Part shown: piece by piece, positions 47,301 to 59,300 of the stretch
Layout of the letters: each line of letters opens with the position of its first letter
Numbering within the stretch: position 1 is the stretch's first letter
NCBI RefSeq assembly: GCF_001649575.2
Contig: NC_051444.1
Coordinates: forward strand, 23,978,043 to 24,042,042
From: Kryptolebias marmoratus
Lineage: Eukaryota > Chordata > Actinopteri > Cyprinodontiformes > Rivulidae
Direction: 5' to 3'
Length of the DNA: 64,000 bases
The notes under the pieces: model-generated
What the model saw: the letters and a program-made list of their open reading frames with translations, nothing else
Databases searched by the model: none
Told to the model about the DNA's origin: nothing
Made by a program: the position numbers and the translations under genes

Positions 47301-50300
47301 GGTGCCTACCTCCAGCAGTCCCTGTGCGTGAGGCGGGGGGCAGCCTGGACAGGTCGCAGGTCCATCACAGGGCTCAGCATCTGCTCACACCGACAGGAGT
47401 ACCAATACTTGATTTAGTGACCATAGTGTCACTGTGCTTGATTGGCAGCAAACTCTCTGACCTAAACCTCAGAATCTGTGGGGATTTGTCAAGAGGAAGA
47501 TGAGGGACACCAGTCTCAATAATGCAGATGAGCTAAAGGCCACTATCACAGCAAAAGGAGCACCAACTACGTTTGGAGTGTGTATATTCTACAGTACATG
47601 GACATACTTTTCAGTAGGCCAACATTTTTGTTAAAAATGTTTTTTTTTTTTTATTGGTCCTGTGTAATATTCACATTTTCAGAGAAACTGAATTTTGGGT
47701 TTTTATCAGCTACAAGCCATAATCATCAAATTATCAGTAATTGCATGAAATGTATCACTCTGTGTGTAATAAATCTATACAATAAGTTTCACTTTTTGAA
47801 TTAAATTACTGAAGTAAATAAACTTTTTGATGATATGACATGAGATGCACCTGTAAGTCATCTGCAGTATGTTTTTATTTTCAATAAAAAGGCACAAAAC
47901 ACTCACAGCAATAACACTAGAGTGGAGTTGGTGTCAGAGGTGTGTTATTTGTTTCATAAATGTTGCGTGACTGTTTGTCTTGTCTTTTTTTCTGTGTATT
48001 TGTATGTTAGATTTTACCGTGTATTTGTGCGTTCTCTGACTTGACCTGTTTGTCCGTGATCAGGTATGACCAGAAGGAGTCCCCGCACACCTTTGTCGGA
48101 CATTCAGGGAAGCAACACCCTCATCGAGACATCACCGCGGTAAGTGTGCTTTTTGTCAACGGGGAGTTTTCACTCGCAGATCGCAAGCTGTAGACTTCAA
48201 TTTTACCACTCTGTTTTACTGCCAGCTAAATTTAAAAATATCTTATGGTGGACTCTATTTATTTTACTGAAATCAGTGGACGTACATCTACAACTGGTCA
48301 ACTTTTGGAGTAAACCCAATTCAAGGAGGCCACTACAGCCACCTGGTGTTTTGTACTTCAGCCTGAGATAAAATGAGACCAGTACTTTTTGTACTGGTCT
48401 CATTTTTTGGTTCCTTTTCAGTGCTAGTCGTCCCCCATTGCACAATGAAGAGGGTACTTGTAAATACCCTCTGTCCCTCCGTGAGCTGCATAACTTGAAA
48501 ACTAAGTGACTAACCAACTTCCATATTGGTATGTGGACCCGTCTGGACATAAGTAAAGTCGCTATTGAAAATTGGTCTGCCATGTCAAAATCCAAGATGG
48601 CCACTGCTACCATTGGCCAACCTCTGGTTCCGGCATTGCACCTTAGTGGTGGATAAAAACCTCTCCAGGATGCGTCACTCTGCGCTGCCTTGGACAGCTA
48701 ATTATCACTACAATAAGGTAAATATATTCTACCTCCAAGTCTTTATCAACAAAGGTGTAAAGTTTCAGTTGATTCAAAACACATGCAAACATGCCCGTGC
48801 AGCTGAACACCATCAGACACCGCGGGAGCGCACGCAGCCTGTTTGAGAGTCTCTGTTGATGCTTTAGTTCTTTAGTTCTACTTGGATAATAATTGTGAAG
48901 TGAACCCTTAATTCTAGAAGGTGCTCTGGAAGATCCTGTGTCCCTCATAGAATCATCATGATCTTGATATCTCTGGGCATTGACCAGACATCTGCTGTAT
49001 ATATATAAAAAAAAAAAATCAGTGATGACGGTGCAGAGTCCTCATGACTCCACTGTGACCACGGTCCATCACTTCCTCTGATTAGCTGTGGACTCTAAGG
49101 TTAGCAGCAGCAACTATGACTTTCAGAGCAGAGAGGTTCCAATAAGCCTGCTGTTGTTACTCAGGAGCACAGTGTGGGGTTGGTTTGAGGGGAAAAAAAA
49201 GATCCTCCTTTACGTAATGTGGGACCTTTGGCCTCCTTCTGTCTCCCTCTCCACACACTCATTGTCTACATTCTCAGAGAGCACTAAACCCTGTCCAGCT
49301 GCTTCCTCCGTGATGTAGAGTCAGAGCTATGCATCGGAGAGGATCGTCCGGGGAGAGATAAATATTCGGTCCCCGCAGGGTGCTTGTCAGCTGAGCAGAA
49401 CCGCAGACAGTGCAGTACTTTATGGGACTCTCAGTGAGACTACGGAGATAAACAGTCAGTACAAAAGGCGTATTGTAATGTCACCGTACACTGAGATCGA
49501 TGATCAACAGGGGAACATTCTCCTCTGTATGGTAGGCCAGATGCAAACAGATAATTTACAAATACTGGAGATTTTGGCACAAGATTCAGTGTTTGATTTG
49601 GGCACAGACCATAAACTTTAAAACACTTCTTCCAAGACAACGAAGTGTAAACCCAAGTAAGTTTAGAAATCGAAGAAACTTGGACTTGTCGCTCACTGGA
49701 TATTTGTGGGTCTTCTGCAGTAATTCATAAACTGAAATGTAAATCTGGCTTGTGGCGCAAAACGTATGTAATTGTTCTGCTCCTCTGGGACTGTAGAGTA
49801 TAAAAATGGATAAGGGAGTGGCATCGACTCATTACTTTTGTAATTATTCGCACAATGTTGTACATGCTGAACCCATGTTTTACAGATTTTACTAAAAAAT
49901 ATACAGTATATATGGCGAATGAAGTTTAAGCTTTCTGGTTTAATGTGTTGGGGCATAAAATATAATTACATGTGTTTTACTCAACTGGGCAACAGGAAGA
50001 AATGGGTGGTTTAGCTTAATGCTAACATTAGCATGCTAATGTTAGCATTAGTTTATTTTCCCATAAACAAGGTCTCACTGATGCTTAAAAGGATGTTATT
50101 TACTAACCAAACCAAAGGAGTTGGTACAGTTTTACCTTCATTTATGATGTTAAGACCCCGTCCACATGGGAACACTGTTTTGGGGGGGAATACATAAATT
50201 TATTAAATTGTTTCAGCCCTGCGTCTACATGGAAACAGTGTTTTAGGAGCCCACTGTTTCAGAAGGAGAAAATCTTGAAACTCCGCCTTGGAGTTTTCTT

Positions 50301-53300
50301 GTGGACAGCCAAAATTTCAGCAACCTTTTCAAAATTAAAATGTCACAGACCCACGTCCAGTTTAATGTGACACAAACACGACCCACTTTGTCATCGGTCC
50401 ACAGAAAAGACTCTGTTTTTTTATTTGACATCCTCGACTTTGTCTTCTTGTTGTTTACAGCTTGAACCCTCATCTGTATAACATATACCCTCTGTGGTTC
50501 CTACCCAACATAAAGGCATTACGTTTTCATGTATTTAGTGTATTTTTGTGGCAGCATTACGGCGCCACACACAGGCCTGGCATGGTGACTGCAGAGTTTT
50601 GGGTTGGTGTCTGTGTTTCTGTGTTGATGAAAACATTTCTAGAAACTTTGCCGCGTTAACAAGGATATTTTAAAAAATGACAAATAAATAAGGTGTTTTA
50701 TAGAAAACAATGTTTCGTTGCAGTCAAGGCCTAAGTTAGTGGAAAACCACAGAATACAGTTTATTTCAGAAACTGTTACGATATGAAATGGCTACGTTTG
50801 AACTGAGCTACTGCAGCTTTATGTCTGGACTGGATTTTATGAAAACACCTCCACGCGCTGCTGTCCGATCTCATTTCCTCCTCAGAAATGATTCAGACAC
50901 CTTCTAATAACACAGTATGAGCTACCAAACTCAAGACACTGCTGCTGTGTAACAGTTAATGTGTGTGTGTGTGTGTGTGTGTGGCCCGTTCTGCTGAAGG
51001 AATTCTTGTAAATCTACAAAGGGCGATAATGGAAACAAAATAAACTGTTCCACTGTGTCAGAACATTTTATTAAATTGCTACTTTCATAGTCTTTTATCT
51101 CTAACTTTTATTTGGTACAGTGGAGGTTTTTACTTCTCCTGCCATGCCATCTGGGCTGCAGAAGAGTTGTGTCTGGTTCAAACCATGTTCAGACCACTTG
51201 TGTTTGTGTTTGTGTTGTGGGCGCGTGGTTTGGTTTTACCTTCAGGCCTGAGGTTTTCAAGCCTCTCGGTGTATGAAATCTGTTCAACGTCATTTTCACT
51301 CTTTATATTGGACAAAAAGTGGAAAATGCTGCTGCTGGAGACGTTGATCTTAAGAAAAAAAAGATGACTGTCACATATATAAATATACAAGGCTCTGTAG
51401 TGCAGTTTGGAAATATACATGCAGTTTGTTTTAAAGAAACTATAAACTGAGATCCATGCAACATGACAAAGCTACACTCTAACACAGCTTAAAGATCTGA
51501 GCTGATATAAGAAATGTGTTTTGCCTGAGACAAAATGAATGTCTAATCAGATCATACACTTAGTTTTATAATATTGTGGATTCCAGTAAAATTCTGCAGT
51601 TGATTATTTTAAGAGTTTAATTAATCTGTTAACCTTGACTGAATGGTTAAAGTTATGACTGAAAACAAAAATGAAATGTGTCTGTATGACATCCTGGGAA
51701 GGAATCAGATCGCAGCTAATTAAATGGCTTCAACCATGTAGATATTTGTAGCAGTGATCAGCTAACAGCTGACCAACTCATCAGAGCCTTGAAGCAAAAC
51801 AATCAGCGCCTTCTGTTGACTATTTAAGACTGGAGCTGTTTCCAGCAGAACATTTCTTATTAATGATCATTTTATGGTGATAAGATGGTGTCAGAACCTC
51901 ATGTTGTTGTTCTAAGTGAACAGGCAGCTTCGTGATTTTCTAACTGGGGCTGGACTGAAGGTTTCCGTGGATGTAGGCAATATCTGAATCCAGTCACTTG
52001 TACTGATTCTCTCCTCGTGTGTTTTGTCTGCAGGAGTTCTCCGGGCGTCGGCTGGAACAGGCGTGCTGGTCGACAGGGCCGCTTGTCGTCCGGCGGCTCC
52101 AACACAGAAGAAGACGGCATCTTTGTTAACTCCACCAGCAGCAAGCTCCTGGAGAGAGCCCACGATATCCTGATGTCAGTGACAAGTCAAAGTGGTTTTA
52201 CTGCTTTCCTTCTGTTTGTTGCATCGAATCAGCTTCACCGTCATTTAAATATACTGATAAAGTTTAAGACTCTGACGCTGCTGCTTTCTCCCAGGATGCT
52301 CTTGTAAGAGGAGAGTTAGCATTTTAACGTTAAAACGAAGAGGAGATAAAAGGAGCCGAAAGGAAGCTAAAACCAACAGAGCAAAACCATATCTGAAAAA
52401 GAAAATTGGCGAAACCGCAGCTAAAAGCTGAAATAAACTAAACAGTAGGTAAATGCTAAAACTTGGACAACTGTAGACAAAAGCTCAAAAAGGCAAAACA
52501 GTAGCAAAAAGCTAAAGTTAGCAAAACCTTAGCTACATCTAAAATGACTGCACTGTAGATGAAAACTAAAACGAACAAATCATATCTAAAAAATAAAATT
52601 GGCAAAACCGTAGCTAAAAGCTGCAATAAGCTGAACAGCAGGTAAAAGCTAAAATTAGCAAATCTGTCGTTAAAAGCTGAAATAAACTAAACGATGGGTA
52701 ATGTTAAAACCAGTAGCAAAAAAGCTAGAATGAGCAAAACTGTATCTAAAAACTCAAATTAGCAAAACCGTAGCTACAGCCTAAAGTTGGCAAAACTGTG
52801 GCTAAATTCTGAAATTTGCAGAATTCTTGGTAAATTAAAAAAAAATTAGCAAAATAATAGCTAAAAGCTAAAATTAGCAAGAAGCAAAAAGGAGGTTAAG
52901 AAGACAAAAATGAAGCATTCTGAAGTAAGACTCAAAGAGAACATGATTTATTTGTCAAGTAAATACTTTGAAGAAGTATAAAAGTTACAAAACCTAAAAG
53001 CCGTAGCTCTCTCTTCTAGATAGAGCCAAACATTTTGATGCATGAATGGCTAAAATAGCACAAAGTTGCAACAGAAACTATAAACTTGATGTAAATGCCG
53101 TCTCAGAATTAAGCTTGTTTAAAGGAGGGAGAATCCTTTGGTCAGTAATGTGACCAAAGCATTTCTAGGCATCTGGAAACCTGACAGACACAAGTTCAAA
53201 CATCCTCACTGCTGCAGGCTCCTGCAGGCATCCCAGAATCCCTAGCAGCTCAGTCAGCACTGTGCTGAACCTGACCTCTGACCTCTGCACAGAAGGAGCA

Positions 53301-56300
53301 CAGGAGGGGAGAATTTCCTCTCCAGAGAGGAGAGGAAAGCTCCATCTCACTGTCAGGATTATGACCCCCTCAGGAAGAATTAATTTGATTGATTTGATGC
53401 TGCTTGATGTGAAAGAAGTCCCTTTCTACCTGTTGGTTTAAAGAGCTGCTTTGTATTTCTGTTTTTATGCAGGAGGAACAAAAACTACAAATCTAAACCA
53501 GTTCTTCCAAAGGTACAGTACTGCCTTACTTCATATTATAGTCACCTGCTGGTGAAAGGCAGGCAGGGATGTTTGTGTGTTCATGTGTCTGTTAGCAAAA
53601 TATCTCATGAACCACTAAACAAATTGTAACAAAACTTTCAGGAAGTAATCACTGGATGTACATCAACAACTGATTACCTTTTGAAGTCACCCAAATTTAA
53701 GATGGCCGCAACAGCTAATCAACATTATCAGACACAAAAATGGCTATAATTCAGTCAGTTGTAAAGATATTGAGCTAAATTTTGGTGCGGTAGTAGCTGA
53801 CCCCAATCCCCAACACATACTCCGAGCACTAACTGATTGTGCTAGGTCTTCATTAAGAACTTTGCCTTTAACTATCAAAGTCAACTCTGTCTGTCTGTTA
53901 GAGAGATATCTCATGAACCACTGAACAGATTTTAATGAAACTTTCAGAAAGTAATCATTAGATGTTCATCTACAACTGATTATGTTTCAAAGTCAACCCA
54001 GTTCAAGATGGCTGTCACAGCTATTCAACTTTAGTCAACAGAAAAACAGCTACAACTCAGTCAGTTTCACAGATTTTGAGCCAAAATTTGATGTGGTAGT
54101 AGCTGAGAGTTATTTGGAACACACACACATGACATGTTGCAATATCACTTTTTATATGATTATTATTTTATATTTTTGAAGGTTTGACTAAAACAGCTAA
54201 AACTTTGGCATTGAGTCAAGGAATTCTAGGCCTTTCATTTAAACTGTCCTTTTGGATCTACTCTACTGACTGAGACTTTTTCCGTGCAGCATTTGCTGAA
54301 CGTCAAGTCACTGAAGTACCTCAACAACCTGACGCTTCACGACCGCATCACCAAGTCGCTGCTTCACCTCCACAAGAAGAAGAAGCCGCCCAGCATCAGC
54401 GCGCAGTTTCAGGTTTGACATGTCGCGCAGCTCGGTGATTTACAGCGCCGCGCTCCCACAGTAAAAATAACCCATAAAGTCCCGAGCAGGGTTGAGAAAT
54501 CCCCCTGCAGCTGCGCATACAAAAAACAAACCACGAAAAGTTCTTTACATGCAAGCTGCCACGGGAAAAGAAAGACTTGTGTCAATCTGTGTGTGCAGCC
54601 TTTACTACTCGGTGATGTAAACCTCCATTTTCCCACTGTTTGGTTCCCGCTGTGTGCTCGTACCCACCCAAGAGTCGCAGCGGATGACATCATGTCTGCT
54701 AATTCAAAAAAGACGTCTGATTTTTGTGCAAAAAGAAAGAGGCAACAAAAAGCCAGTGTTCTTTCACCGACACGCCCTTCTTTCTTATTGGCTGTCAGTT
54801 AGGCCCTAAAGCAGTGGTCTCCAACCCTGGTCCTGGAGGGCCACCATCCTGCATGTTTTACTTGTTCCTCTGCTCCAACACACCTGATTTAAATCAATGG
54901 GTGATTAACAGGCTTCAGCAGAACACGAAGAGGTGATTTAACCACTGAATCAGGTGTGTTGGAGCAGGGAAACAAGGAAAACCTGCAGGATGGTGGCCCT
55001 CGAGGACCAGGATTGGCCACCCCTGCTCTAAAGTCTTACTACCAGCTGCTGCTTTCCCCGACCTCTCTGAGAGCGTCTGAGCGCCGAGGCCTGTCTGTTC
55101 GGCAGGCGGCCTGAGTCCGCGTGTGAGGGTGACTTCACCGTCCGCATCCTCCGCTCCTCCGGTTGCTTTAATCTCCCCGTGGAGGCGGAGGAAAACCAAA
55201 TTCCTCCCGCCGCTGAATGATCACACGCGCACACACAAACACACACGCGTTCACGAGGAAAATTTTATGTTTTGGTACAGATGCGTACATAAACATAAAA
55301 GTAATTACGCTGACGCAACGCGGGACTTTCATCTTTCCGTGTTGCTCGCAGATGGAGCAGCAGCTCGTCTGGCTGTCCCACAGCTGGGAAGTGTGTTTCA
55401 TGCCTTTTTTTTTTGTTTTGTTTTCCGGCTCTTATCCTGCAGGCCTCTCTCAATAAACTGATGGAGACTCTGGGTCAGTCTGAGCCTTATTTTGTCAAAT
55501 GCATCCGCTCCAACGCTGATAAGGTACAGTTGGCTCTCAGCAATCTCCACCGCTTTGATTTAGTTTTGTAGACCACTTTGAAGTTGGAACATTTTTGTTT
55601 TTTATTCTTTGCGACCTCTCCTCCTTGAACATCTTCCTTTGGCTTCCTGTTCCTCAGCTGCCCTTACGCTTCGACGACAACCTGGTGCTGAGACAGCTGC
55701 GCTACACAGGCATGCTGGAGACGGTGCGCATCCGGCAGTCAGGCTACAATGTCAAGTATACCTTCAAGGTAACATTCTCAACCTGTAAACACTCATTCAT
55801 AAATGTCATTTTATGCGTTTTGCTAGGAAATAAAAAGCCCTTTTAGACTTGACAAATGCCTAAGCCAGTACGTCGCCGGGCTGCAACTGTTGGCGACTAG
55901 TTGGCGAATGGCATTCATGAGGGAGTCTCCAAAATGTCTCGGAATTTCCTCAAGACTTGCCGAGGTTGCGGTCGCATCACTTGAATTTTGAACATGTTCA
56001 TAACAGTCATAATAGTCACAGAGTCGTCATGGTCATTTCGAACTCTTCTCAGTGTAGCTTCTGTACTTCCAGAGCTGTATTTTGACACGAGAGCTCTCCT
56101 CATGACAGAAAACATACGAGGTTACAGCCCTGATTGTCCAGGTCTACAAACCACGTCAGTGAGAAATAATATTTATGTAGGAAATTAGTTCAAATTTGCC
56201 CATCTTCATTTTTAAAGTGTACTTTGGTAGATTAAATCCTACAAGGTGGGAACAAAGTGAACCCAGGAGGGTGTGATGTGGGTGGAACTGCTCAATAAAA

Positions 56301-59300
56301 ATAATGTGCACGGCCAAGAATACAGTTTTGCAAACCATTCACACGATAGTAGGTTGTGATTATCAAAAACTAGCGGTTCAAAACGTGGCCACACGCAGGG
56401 ATTAAAGTTCTCCATCGCCACAATGGATTTCCTTCGTTTGGAATGTGGCCAGGGCTGATTTCTGTCATCTGTAAAAATGAGAAGGAGGGAGGTGTTCTTT
56501 GTTGTGGTCCTGTTAAAGCCATCCAATGTATTTATGATGCAGGAAATAAACTGACGCTGCTTTCAACAGATAAAGCGAACCAAAGCCAAAGTTTTATCCA
56601 ATCACAGCCAAGCAGGGTGGACCTGGGTACAAGCAGAGTTTCTAATTTAGAGGCTTTGTCGCTATATTTAGTGAGTTTTCAGACACCTCTAGTGACTATT
56701 TTTCACAAAAGCGACTAGCAACGTTTTTTTTCGATGTTTCTGGAGACTTTTGAAGACTGAAGGCAGCTCAGTCCTCCTGCAGCATCAGTCAGAGATTCAC
56801 CCCACCCCACCCAGACGGTGCGAAGCTGAAGCCGACGGAAAAAGAGTTTCTCTTTTGCCGACCCTAAACCCAGATACGGGATGAGAGTTGGAAATATGAT
56901 GTAAAAAAAAAAAAGCGCTTCCGATGAAAAATGCGTAAGTGTCTCTGTTGGGACAATGGTTAGCATGTCTGCCTCACATGTGGGAAGTCAGGGTTCATTC
57001 TCAGTCACACGACTGTCATTATAGTTCAAACCAAATCACTTTATCTTTTTGTAAACGGCAACAGTAATGTTTCTATAATATTTAAGACCTTGTTAGATCA
57101 TTTCAAAAGCTCATAATTTCTGTTGACGGACACAAGATTTTAAAGATTTTTGTTTGATTTAGTGGAGTTACTTTTTGGATGTCTTATAACTTAAATGCTT
57201 CATTAGAGGACACTATACTGTGTACTCTGACTAATAGCATGTACACTGTACACTCCTCTTTATTGGACACCTTTGGGAAGTGACCGATACTCAGAAAAAA
57301 GGCGCGGGAGAGGACATAAAAATTGGAGTTTTGTTGAGTCACGATGTTCAGTCACCGGCTAGTTTCTCACAGTCACTAAGCTGTTATCAGACACAAAAAA
57401 CCTCCCACAGAGGTGTCTCTGTACATCAGATTTCTTTAGGTTTATAGAATTTAACAAGACTTAACAGCTGAGGCCTGTGTAATAAAATTGATGAAATTTC
57501 CCCTTTTTAAAATCATTTGTTTCCATAGATTTGGTTAGGTTTTTCTCTCCCCGTTTGACCTAAAAGGCCCAAGAATTGTATTTGCTGAAAGCTTTTACTC
57601 AATAAACTCTGTGTTAAGAAGAGCTGTGCAGCAGATTGAATGAACATATCTCCTGTGTGCTGGCCAAAAAGGCTTTTGCACTTCACAACACCCTCGGTGC
57701 CCGTGGTGAATTCATCTCCAGGAAACCTGTCACTGATTCATTGTGCGTTTTGTCAGGAGGGAATTTTTTGGGGGTGGGAGATGGCAGCCATCTTTAACCA
57801 CACGGGCTCTCATAGGAATGATGTCAGCCCTGTGAGAAATGCCGTGTTGCTAATAAAGCAAATGGTGTTAAAGGCAGATGGAGTGAACATTTGGGAGTGG
57901 CTCACTCCCACTCCTGTTCCTTTTTACAGTAGTTTCCATTTTCTGGTTTCGATCGGTGCAGTCGTATCTTGTTCCGATGTTTCAGACAACGATGAAATCA
58001 CCGTGCTGACTGATTAAGACATCGCTTCATCAGATTAAAATCAGATTAAAACAGGCTTTCCGTGAGAACGAGGCTGGTGTCTGCTTTCGGTTTTGTTTTG
58101 GGTTTTTTGGGGGGGTTAAAAAAACCCATTGCGCATTTTTATAGATTTTGCTGGGTTCTTACTTTTACTGGAACATATCAAGCTGTGTCACTGCTCAGCT
58201 GCAGCTCATTACAAAGACAAAAATAATTCACTTTTGTAAACTTTGTTTTAGTTTTTGCCGTTTTGAAAAGCAATGATTTGCAGGTCGTTGGTCCAACTTT
58301 GAAAGCAGTTCGAACTCTTAGATGACGCTGGGGTGAATTAGTCCACATGAAGTGGTTAAACTTCACATCTGTGAAGACATGAATTTAGAAAGATGTGTAG
58401 AAGTGGAGGAGAACAGACGTTATTTTCTAATGTTTTTGTTTTTTAGGGAAGATCTAGCTCATTTCAGCAAGGCAAACCCCAGTTACATGTGCTGCAAACA
58501 CCTTAACTGGGTTTAAAAGAGTCACATATTTTACTGTTTAAAAACCACACACTCCTCAGTTTTCATAGGCTTCATCAACTGGTGGCTCCTGGGCCTTATT
58601 CGGCCTGCAGGCTCACTCCACCCGACCTGAAAAGTGTTAAAATATGAAGAAATTGCCGACAGTCTCCTAAAGGAGGCAGTTTAAACCCAGCTCCTATAGG
58701 ATTGGAAATGGTGGTGCCTTAGCCAATCAGAGTGCACCACATGTACACTGAACATAAAAAATATATATAATCTATTTATGACTGCAGAAACTGAAACAAA
58801 TATAATAGTTCAACCATTAAAGCACAGACACGCTGGATGTGCTCTGTCTTGGAGAATGGTTTATTTTTGCCCCTGTGGTAACATTATCCAAACATGTTTT
58901 TACAAATATCGCCTCATGGAAATGATAGAAGGTAGAAACAATAGGCTGCATATCATAAAGTGTCATTCTTGGACCTAATTTGGAGGTTAAAAAAAAAAGA
59001 AGAGCTCATAGAGCGAAGGCTTTGGATTATCTCACTCAGATCAATTTAGCAGCAGAAGTTTCTGGCAACACGTTTAAAGCCGTGTTCAGCTCTAATGAGA
59101 AATATCTCGAGGATGGGATCACTCCTGAGGACTTTCCCGGGTCAGAACAGAGGCCTCTTCATTGTTCCCGAGCTCTGAAACCCTCCCCGCACTTGTAATT
59201 GTGTAAACACCGCATCGGTTCGCCCGTCCACCTCCTGCCGCCCGGGGCTCTGATTGCAGTGAATCGGGACAAAGAAGCTCAGTTCGAAGAACGCACGTTG

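Larger units (their letters stand above)
45164..48063 (+). other. myo9a intron 13, containing the candidate 51-nt exon and a fold-back Tc1 element
   Basis: 2900 bp between exons 13 and 14. It holds the optional exon candidate (45942-45992), a CA-rich tract near 45835-45880, and a Tc1-type element with long inverted arms (46338-47853). Confidence 0.75.
48140..52033 (+). other. myo9a intron 14 of window
   Basis: 3894 bp intron. It contains fragments of the AAGATGGC repeat (48250-48345, and a further aagatgg near 48593), a perfect hairpin (48370-48406), a perfect 34-bp palindrome (50017-50050) and a GT microsatellite (50961-50983). No extra exon was supported. Confidence 0.65.

Noticed and set aside
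48064..48139. Reading exon 14 as [20 protein letters not shown]
   Set aside because: That frame does not fit the phase 1 junction with exon 13. The phase-correct frame gives [15 protein letters not shown], which matches the family.
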